NCBI GenBank assembly: GCA_035935235.1
Contig: DASYXG010000352.1
Span: 1-5,460 of the forward strand
Length of the DNA: 5,460 nucleotides
Direction of reading: 5' to 3'
DNA from: DATARH01 sp035935235
GTDB lineage: Bacteria; Pseudomonadota; Alphaproteobacteria; ATCC43930; CGMCC-115725
In this document: one piece after another, positions 1 through 4,551 of the stretch
Layout of the letters: each line of letters begins with the position of its first letter
How positions within the stretch are numbered: position 1 is the first letter of the stretch
The notes under the pieces: model-generated
The model's input: only the letters and a program-made list of their open reading frames with translations
Told to the model about the DNA's origin: nothing
Databases searched by the model: none
Program-made: the position numbers and the translations under genes

Positions 1-105
1 CAGCCCGAGGACATCGCCAACGCCGCGGTCTTCCTCGCCTCGGATGCGGCGAGTTTCGTCACCGGGCACATCCTCCACGTCAATGGCGGGTCGTATCTTT
101 ATTGA
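1..105 (+). CDS. SDR-family oxidoreductase, C-terminal fragment (partial at left edge)
   Basis: Only the last 34 codons are in the window, in frame from base 1 to the TGA at 103-105. The fragment begins QPEDIANAAVFLASDAASF and continues with VTGHILHVNGGSYLY. This is the typical C-terminus of classical short-chain dehydrogenases/reductases: a P-E-D-I-A helix, then FLAS-D-A/S-S-F-V-T-G, then a strand ending in V-N/D-G-G. Members use NAD(P)H to oxidise or reduce alcohols and ketones in the cytosol. The Rossmann domain and the catalytic Ser/Tyr/Lys lie outside the window, so substrate and cofactor cannot be judged. The family call is confident; the specific role is unknown. The gene ends tail to tail with the minus-strand frame that runs down to position 99. 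Confidence 0.9.
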   Translation, partial: QPEDIANAAVFLASDAASFVTGHILHVNGGSYLY

Positions 106-215
106 AAATAGCTTTTTTGGCGGCGCCACCATCCGACAAGAATGGCCCAGCTAACCACCGTGGCTAGAAAGAGAAAAGTATTCAGGATGATCCATCGCGA
201 ATGTTCAATCGAGAA
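99..215 (-). pseudogene. In-frame continuation of the 216-476 membrane protein beyond its TGA
   Basis: Directly after the TGA at 216-218 the same minus-strand frame stays open for 38 codons to a TAA at 99-101. It encodes FSIEHSRWIILNT, then a hydrophobic run (FLFLATVVSWAILVGWW), then a basic end (RRQKSYFQ). A hydrophobic helix followed by a cluster of positive charges is what the C-terminus of a small four-helix membrane protein would look like. The full frame would encode about 125 residues. I infer that the TGA may be a nonsense mutation (for example CGA to TGA) in a once longer gene, or a sequencing error. Chance persistence of the frame is also possible, because the region is short. The frame has no ATG near its start that would make it a separate gene. 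It overlaps the SDR stop by 7 bp. Confidence 0.4.
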
Positions 216-476
216 TCAAATGGGCAGAGCCATAAAGCTCAATATCAATAGTCCTGATAGGAACGGCGTTAAATGCCAAAAAAGTATTTTCCGCTTTTGA
301 ATTCCATAAAAGATGGCGCCAAGGAGCACAAACCCTATTCCCCGTATTAACGATCCAAGCCACCATGGCAGCAGGGTGTTTGTGCCGCAATGTCCCGCCA
401 TAAACAAACAAGGGGGAATCGCGAGCACAAGATGAGCGAGCGCTAAGATGCCGCAGGCGACTTTTAGCGCTTTCAT
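216..476 (-). CDS. Small hypothetical membrane protein, about 86 aa
   Basis: The ATG is at 474-476 and the TGA at 216-218. I do not recognise the family. Three hydrophobic segments are visible: residues about 4-26 (VACGILALAHLVLAIPPCLF), about 38-58 (ending in GAIFYGIQ before a basic QKRK), and about 64-86 (HLTPFLSGLLILSFMALPI). The product should therefore sit in the inner membrane. There is no good ribosome binding site close to the ATG; the nearest purine-rich run (GGGAGGGA) is more than 20 nt upstream. It lies 31 bp downstream of the aldolase-like gene on the same strand and could be cotranscribed with it. Its base composition is clearly more AT-rich than its neighbours, which suggests a different origin or relaxed selection. 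The last helix ends abruptly at the stop, and the frame continues with another helix (see 99-215). Confidence 0.5.
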   Translation of the reverse strand: MKALKVACGILALAHLVLAIPPCLFMAGHCGTNTLLPWWLGSLIRGIGFVLLGAIFYGIQKRKILFWHLTPFLSGLLILSFMALPI

Positions 477-507
477 TGAGTCTAGCTGCCGGGCAAGTCC
501 CTCCCGT

Positions 508-1290
508 TCAATCCTTGTACGACGGGTCGAGCCGGTCGGCGAGGCGCAGGCAGGCCGTCCAATCCTTGCCGCCGGTTAGGAAACTGCCGCCGTCCATGAA
601 TTGGCTATGCGCGTATTCACAGGCTTCCTTGCTCGGCACCGTGTAATTTCCTTCGCCGGCGGCAAGCGCGGCGATCTGCCCCTGACACGCCATTTCGAGC
701 CAGTGGTGGTTGACCGCGCACGCGGCAACGCCGCCGCCGCAGATCAGCACCCCGTGATTGCGCAGGATCATGAAGGAGCCGCCGTCGAGGTCGCGCACCA
801 GTTTCGGGGTCATGTCGTGGTCGAATTCGAAGCCCTCGAACGTGTGGTATTTGATCTCGCCGTAAAAGCGCAGCGCATGCTGGTTGATCGGCAGGAGGCC
901 GAATTTATGCGCGGCGACCCCCATCCCCGCCACGGTATGCGTGTGCAGCGTCGCGTTGAGGTCGGGCCGCGCCTTTAGGAGGCCGGCATGAATGATCAGC
1001 GCACCGCCCTTGATGGTCCGCACATCGGTGTCGGTCACGACATTGCCGTCGAAATCGACCTTGAGCAGCGACGAGGCGGTCACTTCGGCGAACATCCAGT
1101 CGGTGCGTTTGATCAGCATCCGGTCCGGCTCACCCGGCACACGCAGGCCGAAATGGTTGTAGGTCAGGTCGTTGACCCCGTAATGCGCCAACACGCGATG
1201 CCCGGCCGCGAGCTCGACGCGCGCGGCCCACTCCTCGGCGCTCACCTGGCTGCGAATGGACTTGCCCTTTTCGACCAGCCGAACCGCCAT
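508..1290 (-). CDS. Class II aldolase/adducin-family protein, 260 aa
   Basis: Cytosolic enzyme of the class II aldolase/adducin fold, whose members use a divalent metal (usually zinc) for aldol cleavage, decarboxylation or related chemistry. The metal site is visible as H116-T-H118 (in RPDLNATLHTHT) and H179 (in LRNHGVL). The 61-residue spacing between the second and third His equals that of fuculose-1-phosphate aldolase (His94/His155). By my alignment the catalytic Glu73 of that enzyme corresponds to Ala97 here, as in many adducin-like members, so classical sugar-phosphate aldolase activity is doubtful. The ATG at 1288-1290 is chosen over an in-frame ATG at 1360-1362 because it has a GGAAGG seven bases upstream, and because the longer version would run through a good promoter. 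Length is normal for the family. It lies downstream of the Ku-like gene on the same strand and probably has its own promoter. Substrate unknown. Confidence 0.88.
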   Translation of the reverse strand: MAVRLVEKGKSIRSQVSAEEWAARVELAAGHRVLAHYGVNDLTYNHFGLRVPGEPDRMLIKRTDWMFAEVTASSLLKVDFDGNVVTDTDVRTIKGGALIIHAGLLKARPDLNATLHTHTVAGMGVAAHKFGLLPINQHALRFYGEIKYHTFEGFEFDHDMTPKLVRDLDGGSFMILRNHGVLICGGGVAACAVNHHWLEMACQGQIAALAAGEGNYTVPSKEACEYAHSQFMDGGSFLTGGKDWTACLRLADRLDPSYKD

Positions 1291-1292
1291 GA

Positions 1293-1303
1293 CCCTTCCT
1301 TCC
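1293..1303 (-). promoter_or_regulatory. Ribosome binding site deciding the aldolase-like start
   Basis: Read on the minus strand this is GGAAGGAAGGG. The GGAAGG part lies 7 nt before the ATG at 1288-1290. It supports that start over the upstream in-frame ATG at 1360-1362. Confidence 0.6.
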
Positions 1304-1325
1304 CGAGACCGCGCCGCGAGGGTGC

Positions 1326-1355
1326 ATTCTAGGCGGCGCCCGCCAGTTCTGTCAC
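1326..1355 (-). promoter_or_regulatory. Sigma70-type promoter of the aldolase-like gene
   Basis: On the minus strand a -35 box GTGACA (1350-1355) is followed by an 18-nt spacer and a -10 box TAGAAT (1326-1331). Each box matches five of six consensus bases. Transcription would start near 1319, giving a leader of roughly 30 nt that contains the ribosome binding site. The element lies in the 102-bp gap after the Ku-like gene, so the aldolase-like gene need not depend on Ku transcription. Predicted from sequence only. Confidence 0.5.
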
Positions 1356-1376
1356 CGGCCAAACCCGTCGGCCAAA
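1356..1376 (-). repeat. Tandem 8-bp direct repeats abutting the -35 box
   Basis: On the minus strand TTTGGCCG occurs at 1369-1376 and again at 1356-1363, separated by five bases (ACGGG), so the period is 13 bp. The second copy touches the GTGACA -35 box. Direct repeats in this position can be activator-binding sites. No regulator gene is in the window, and the repeat could be chance in GC-rich DNA. Confidence 0.3.
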
Positions 1377-1392
1377 ACGGCTCGGAGTGGCG

Positions 1393-1896
1393 CTACGGCT
1401 TGTTCAGCAGGCCCGCCGGATCGAACGCGGTCTTGCGGCGCTCGATGATCGTATCGGTGATGTCGAGCATTTCGGGGTCGATGTTTTCTTGCCGCTTGGT
1501 GTCGAACTCGGGGGCGCGCACCTCGTCGGCATTGTGCAGCGTGTACATCACCATCCCGGCGCCGCGCGGCTCGAACATGACAAGGCGCTTGCGGTTGCCG
1601 AGAGTGACCCGGCCGATCGCGGCCAGGCCCTGCGCCGCCATCTTCTCGGCGACGACCCGAAGCGAGTCGATCGCGAGCTCCCCATCGGCCTGGACGTAAT
1701 ACGATGTGTTCAGATAGAGCGGATCGATCTCGGTCCGGCTGACGAAATGGTCGAGGTCGATAACCTTCGACGCCATCGCCTCGAACGCCTTGTGTTCGTT
1801 GTCGGTCAGCTCGTTTTCCTCGGTGGCGAGAGACAGGCTGACCGGACAGGAGACGAGGGACATGCGAAGAAATCCGTTCCAGCTCTTTTGCGCCAT
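1393..1896 (-). CDS. ku: Short Ku-like DNA end-binding protein, 167 aa (internally shortened Ku core)
   Basis: Homologue of bacterial Ku, which forms a homodimeric ring on double-strand break ends and recruits ligase LigD in non-homologous end joining. Residues 5-21 (SWNGFLRMSLVSCPVSL) match the Ku N-terminus (W-x-G-x-L-x-x-S-L-V-x-C-P-V). Residues about 29-62 (including VIDLDHFVSRTEIDPLYL) match the T-I-D-I-x-x-F-V-P-x-x-E-I-D-P block. Y66-Y67 matches P-Y-Y, A93-IGRVTLGNRKRLVMFEPRG matches G-R-V-V-L-x-x-R-E-x-x-x-x-L-E-P, and D121-158 the final M-L-x-L-A-x-x-I-I helix up to FDP (158-160). From memory of the family, about 45-50 residues between ATEE and LTDNE are missing, as is the usual C-terminal Y-E-x-A-L region. 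Most bacterial Ku proteins have about 250-300 residues. The ATG at 1894-1896 has GGGAG 8 nt upstream. It may be a degraded paralogue or a reduced Ku; no LigD is in view. Confidence 0.8.
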   Translation of the reverse strand: MAQKSWNGFLRMSLVSCPVSLSLATEENELTDNEHKAFEAMASKVIDLDHFVSRTEIDPLYLNTSYYVQADGELAIDSLRVVAEKMAAQGLAAIGRVTLGNRKRLVMFEPRGAGMVMYTLHNADEVRAPEFDTKRQENIDPEMLDITDTIIERRKTAFDPAGLLNKP

Positions 1897-2091
1897 CGAC
1901 AAAACTCCCGAGGTCCGGTGCGGAGCAGCAAGCCATATCGGCCGGCTAGCCGCAACCGCCGCGGGGGGATCGAGGTCGGTGCCGCGGATAAGGCGTGCTT
2001 CCGGCGTGGGGATTTCGCCCCGGTCGCGGCGGCTGCGGGCTGACAACCGGCCGGTGCGCTCGTAACATCGGCCAGAATCGGAGGAACACGC
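1897..2091. promoter_or_regulatory. Divergent intergenic region between the Ku-like and TfdA-like genes
   Basis: This 195-bp gap lies between the start of the minus-strand Ku-like gene and the plus-strand dioxygenase, so it should hold both promoters. A good plus-strand promoter is visible at its right end (2040-2068). I could not find a convincing promoter for the Ku-like gene or a clear palindromic operator. The middle is very GC-rich, with runs such as GCGGGGGG near 1961. Confidence 0.5.
2040..2068 (+). promoter_or_regulatory. Sigma70-type promoter of the TfdA-like dioxygenase
   Basis: A -35 box CTGACA (2040-2045, five of six consensus bases), a 17-nt spacer and a -10 box TAACAT (2063-2068, four of six, including the first two bases and the final T). 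Transcription would begin near 2075, just before the ribosome binding site GGAGGA at 2080-2085, which lies 6 nt from the ATG. The leader would be short. Predicted from sequence only. Confidence 0.5.
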
Positions 2092-2979
2092 ATGACCGTC
2101 ACCATCCGCCAAATCGGCCCGTGCTTCGCCGGGGAGGTCGAGGGCATCGACATGCGGCGTCCGCTGACGCCCGACGAGGTCGCGGCGATCCATGCCGGCA
2201 TGGACAAATACGCGGTCCTGGTCTTCCACAACCAGGGCATCGACGACGAGCAGCAGCTCGCCTTCACCCGCAGCCTCGGCGAGATCGAGCTGACCCTCAA
2301 CACCGGCCTGCGCGCCGAGAACGAGTACCGGCTGCCGCCGACCTTCGCCGACGTCTCCAACCTCGATCAGCATCACCGGCCGATGGCGCGCGACGACCGC
2401 TGCCGCCTGTTCGCGCTGGGCAACCGCCTGTGGCATTCCGACAGCTCGTTCAAGGTCACCCCGGCGAAATATTCACTACTCCACGCGCGCAAGATCCCGT
2501 CCAAGGGCGGCAACACCGAATTCGCCGATATGCGCGCCGCCTGGGACGCACTCGACGATGAAACCAAGGCGCAGTGCGAGGGCCTCGTCTGCGAGCACAG
2601 CCAGATCTACTCGCGCCAGCAGATCGGCTTCTTCGACCTCACTGACGAGGAGCGCGAGCGCTTCGAGCCGGTACGCCAGGTGCTGGTGCGCACCCACCCG
2701 GTCACTGGCCGCAAATCGCTCTACCTCGCCTCGCATGCCGGCGCCATCGTCGGCTGGCCGACCCCCGAGGCGCGCGCCTTCCTGCGTGACCTGATCGAGC
2801 ACGCGACGCAGCGCCAGTTCGTCTATTCGCACAAATGGGCGGTCGGCGACCTGGTGATGTGGGACAACCGCCAGACCATGCATCGCGGCCGTCCGTTCCC
2901 GCTCGAGGAAGCCCGCGACGTGCGCCGCACCACCATCGCCGGCGACGCCCCGACCGTGGCCCAGGCCGCGGCGGCCTAG
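2092..2979 (+). CDS. TauD/TfdA-family Fe(II)/2-oxoglutarate-dependent dioxygenase, 295 aa
   Basis: Cytosolic non-haem iron oxygenase that couples oxidation of 2-oxoglutarate to hydroxylation of a substrate, often cleaving an ether or C-S bond. The iron-binding triad is complete: H115-x-D117 in NRLWHSDSSF, and H264 in DNRQTMHRG. Arg275, 11 residues after the distal His, fits the 2-oxoglutarate-binding Arg of TauD. Arg279 fits the Arg that binds the acidic group of the substrate. GGNTEFADMRAAWDAL (139-154) and HATQRQFVYSHKWAVGDLVM (237-256) resemble 2,4-D dioxygenase TfdA more than TauD, and the length is close to TfdA (about 287). The Lys-containing segment I recall after the TfdA N-terminal region (FTKVK) reads LTLNTGL here, so the substrate may differ. 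The start has a strong GGAGGA. The membrane-protein gene follows after 23 bp, probably in the same transcript. Confidence 0.92.
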   Translation: MTVTIRQIGPCFAGEVEGIDMRRPLTPDEVAAIHAGMDKYAVLVFHNQGIDDEQQLAFTRSLGEIELTLNTGLRAENEYRLPPTFADVSNLDQHHRPMARDDRCRLFALGNRLWHSDSSFKVTPAKYSLLHARKIPSKGGNTEFADMRAAWDALDDETKAQCEGLVCEHSQIYSRQQIGFFDLTDEERERFEPVRQVLVRTHPVTGRKSLYLASHAGAIVGWPTPEARAFLRDLIEHATQRQFVYSHKWAVGDLVMWDNRQTMHRGRPFPLEEARDVRRTTIAGDAPTVAQAAAA

Positions 2980-3002
2980 CACCGCACACTTTCCGGCTTG
3001 GT

Positions 3003-3479
3003 ATGGACGATCTCGCCCTCGCCCGCGCGCTGCATGTGCTCGGCGTGGTCGTGTGGATCGGCGGGGTCATTTTCGTCACCGCCATCGCACTGCCGGCGAT
3101 CCGTCGCGGTCAGCTCGGCGCCAACCCGCTCGCCGCGTTCAAGGCGATCGAGGGGCGCTTCACCTGGTGGGCGCGAGCGGCGGTCCTGATCGTCGGCGCG
3201 ACCGGGTTTTATATGACCTCGGGCTTCAGCCTTTGGGATCGCTTTCGCTCCGCCGAGTTCTGGTGGATGCACGCCATGGTTCTGGTGTGGCTGATCTTTG
3301 CCATCGTCCTGTTTGTCGCCGAACCGCTCTTCCTGCATCGGCAGTTCGAGGCGTGGGCAGCCCGCGAGCCGGAGCGAGCCTTCGCGCGACTGCAACGGGG
3401 CCACTGGGTTCTGTTGGCGCTTAGCCTACTGACAGTGTTCGGCGCTGTCGCCGGAAGCCACGGCTGGTCGCTCTTTTGA
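3003..3479 (+). CDS. Four-helix inner-membrane protein, CopD/HemJ-like, 158 aa
   Basis: Predicted integral membrane protein with four hydrophobic segments: residues about 8-31 (HVLGVVVWIGGVIFVTAIAL), about 56-74 (ARAAVLIVGATGFYMTSG), about 87-108 (WWMHAMVLVWLIFAIVLFV) and about 134-152 (HWVLLALSLLTVFGAVAG). His11 at the start of helix 1 within A-L-H-V-L-G-V-V-V-W-I-G-G, and His90 at the start of helix 3, lie as in the CopD and HemJ membrane families, where such His can bind haem or metal. His134 and His153 lie near helix 4. These parallels are my inference; a role in copper handling, haem oxidation or redox transfer is not shown. The ATG at 3003-3005 has only a weak ribosome binding site. Translation may depend on the dioxygenase 23 bp upstream, with which it is probably cotranscribed. 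Confidence 0.82.
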   Translation: MDDLALARALHVLGVVVWIGGVIFVTAIALPAIRRGQLGANPLAAFKAIEGRFTWWARAAVLIVGATGFYMTSGFSLWDRFRSAEFWWMHAMVLVWLIFAIVLFVAEPLFLHRQFEAWAAREPERAFARLQRGHWVLLALSLLTVFGAVAGSHGWSLF

Positions 3480-3515
3480 GCGGCGACAAAAATCCCGGCA
3501 TCAATCATTAGAAAA

Positions 3516-3534
3516 TCTCACCGATACGGTGAGA
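3516..3534. repeat. Perfect 8-bp inverted repeat with 3-nt centre (hairpin or operator)
   Basis: TCTCACCG (3516-3523), ATA, CGGTGAGA (3527-3534). It lies 36 bp after the membrane-protein stop and about 96 bp before the CmcJ-like start. No T-run follows on the plus strand, so it is not a standard terminator for the upstream genes. On the minus strand TTTT follows, but no gene points that way. Its size and symmetry also fit an operator for a dimeric regulator (TetR, GntR or similar) controlling the downstream oxygenase. Which role applies is open. Confidence 0.5.
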
Positions 3535-3620
3535 AATTATCGGGTGTGATTTGCCCGCACGCCGGTTCATTCCGGCCGCGTTTTGCACTACGTTTGCTGC
3601 AACGCACAGCACCGCGCTTC

Positions 3621-3625
3621 GGAGG
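3621..3625 (+). promoter_or_regulatory. Ribosome binding site deciding the CmcJ-like start
   Basis: A perfect GGAGG with a 5-nt spacer to the ATG at 3631. The alternative in-frame ATG at 3583 has no comparable site. Confidence 0.7.
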
Positions 3626-3630
3626 ACATC

Positions 3631-4449
3631 ATGGACGGATCGGTCATTCCTAACCTCAAGGGCATCCAGGCGCCGGTCAATTTCACCGCGCCGATGGAGG
3701 AAAAGCCCTACTCTTACAATTACGACCCCGGCCCGGGCATCGCCCTGCGCAACACCGAAAACGAAGAACACACGGTCACCGTCTACAACGGCCGTGATCT
3801 CGCGCTGACGCTCGACCGTGAGGGTTTCGCGCTCGTGCACCGCAAGACCGCCGCGACCGATCTCTACGATGAGGCGATCATCAGGTCGGTCTACTACCCC
3901 GAATGCGAGCGGCTGATGCGCGAGGCGACCGGCGCGAAGAAGGTCGTCGCCTTCGACCATATCGTCCGCAATGCCGCGAGATCCGGGCCTGGCAACACGG
4001 TCAAGATGCCGGCCGGCCGTGTCCACAACGATTACACCGCCTGGTCGGCGCCGCAGCGCGTACGCGACCTGATGGGCGACGAGGCGACCGAGCTGTTGAA
4101 GCATCGTTTCGCGGTCAACAATGTCTGGCGGCCGATTGCCGGCCCGCTGCTGCGCTCGCCGCTGGTGCTGTGCGACTCGCAGACCCTCGACTACGACAAT
4201 CTGCTTTCCTCCGATCTGCGCTACCCCGACCGCACCGGCGAGACCTATGCGGTCACCTACAATCCCAACCAGCGTTGGTACTACTTTCCGAAGATGCAGC
4301 CGGACGAGGCGATCCTGATCAGCTGCTACGACTCGGCGCGCCAGCATGCCGCGCGCTTTTCGGCGCACGGCGCCTTCGACGACCCCAGCACGCCCGCCGA
4401 TGCCCCGCCGCGCGAGAGCATCGAGGTCCGCACTCTGGTGTTCTTTTAG
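3631..4449 (+). CDS. CmcJ/NvfI-family oxidoreductase (putative Fe(II)/2OG oxygenase), 272 aa
   Basis: Belongs to the family that includes CmcJ of cephamycin C biosynthesis (7-alpha-methoxylation) and the fungal endoperoxide-forming NvfI, a non-haem iron, 2-oxoglutarate enzyme. Family blocks seen: VHNDYTAWSAPQRVRDLM (131-148), FAVNNVWRPIAGPL (160-173), LVLCDSQTLDYDNLLSSDL (178-196), YAVTYNPNQRWYYFPKMQPD (206-225) and the terminal PPRESIEVRTLVFF (259-272). H132-N-D134 is the likely iron-binding H-x-D; H246 in FSAHGAFDDP is a candidate for the distal His, and R261/R267 for 2-oxoglutarate binding. No signal peptide. The ATG at 3631 is preferred to an in-frame ATG at 3583 because GGAGG (3621-3625) lies 5 nt before it. 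In bacteria most members have no known substrate. The nearby TfdA-like oxygenase and importer suggest small-molecule oxidation, not antibiotic synthesis. Confidence 0.88.
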   Translation: MDGSVIPNLKGIQAPVNFTAPMEEKPYSYNYDPGPGIALRNTENEEHTVTVYNGRDLALTLDREGFALVHRKTAATDLYDEAIIRSVYYPECERLMREATGAKKVVAFDHIVRNAARSGPGNTVKMPAGRVHNDYTAWSAPQRVRDLMGDEATELLKHRFAVNNVWRPIAGPLLRSPLVLCDSQTLDYDNLLSSDLRYPDRTGETYAVTYNPNQRWYYFPKMQPDEAILISCYDSARQHAARFSAHGAFDDPSTPADAPPRESIEVRTLVFF

Positions 4450-4458
4450 TTTTTCCAT

Positions 4459-4545
4459 GTCATTGCGAGGCGGCCACCGGCCGCCGCGGCAATCTCGATG
4501 GGAGTGCGCACGTGAACGAGATTGCTTCGCGCCGCTCGCAATGAC
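4459..4545. repeat. Palindromic dispersed repeat element (GTCATTGCGAG type)
   Basis: Outer arms GTCATTGCGAG (4459-4469) and CTCGCAATGAC (4535-4545) are perfect complements. Inner arms CAATCTCG (4490-4497) and CGAGATTG (4517-4524) also pair, leaving a 19-nt loop. The left arm is about 10 nt longer because it holds its own hairpin, GGCGGCC-ACC-GGCCGCC (4469-4485). I know this type of repeat from intergenic regions of Bradyrhizobium-like and other bacterial genomes; that is recall, not a search. It fills the gap between two convergent genes, starting 10 bp after the CmcJ-like stop and ending 7 bp before the ABC ATPase stop. In that place its transcript hairpin could stabilise or end both mRNAs. 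No gene is visible inside it. Confidence 0.75.
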
Positions 4546-4551
4546 GAATAG

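Noticed and set aside
205..411. 68-codon minus-strand frame overlapping the small membrane protein
   Set aside because: It overlaps the 216-476 frame, which has the more consistent membrane-protein pattern; this one has no motif.
601..1332. Two plus-strand open frames (601-978 and 988-1332)
   Set aside because: Both are antisense to the aldolase-like gene, which has family motifs; their translations show none.
1387..2043. Plus-strand open frame of 218 codons
   Set aside because: It is antisense to the Ku-like gene, has no good start site and no recognisable domain.
1897..2436. Upstream minus-strand extension of the Ku-like frame, opening up to 347 codons
   Set aside because: It runs antisense to the TfdA-like gene and through the divergent promoter region, shows no Ku similarity, and the ATG at 1896 has a good ribosome binding site.
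3516..3540. Rho-independent terminator for the 2092-3479 transcript
   Set aside because: The hairpin is perfect but AAATTAT, not a T-run, follows on the plus strand; it is kept only as a palindrome of open function.
3508..4458. Minus-strand open frame of 316 codons
   Set aside because: It is the antisense shadow of the CmcJ-like gene; the translation is Arg/Val-rich with no recognisable motif, as expected from GC-rich codon bias.
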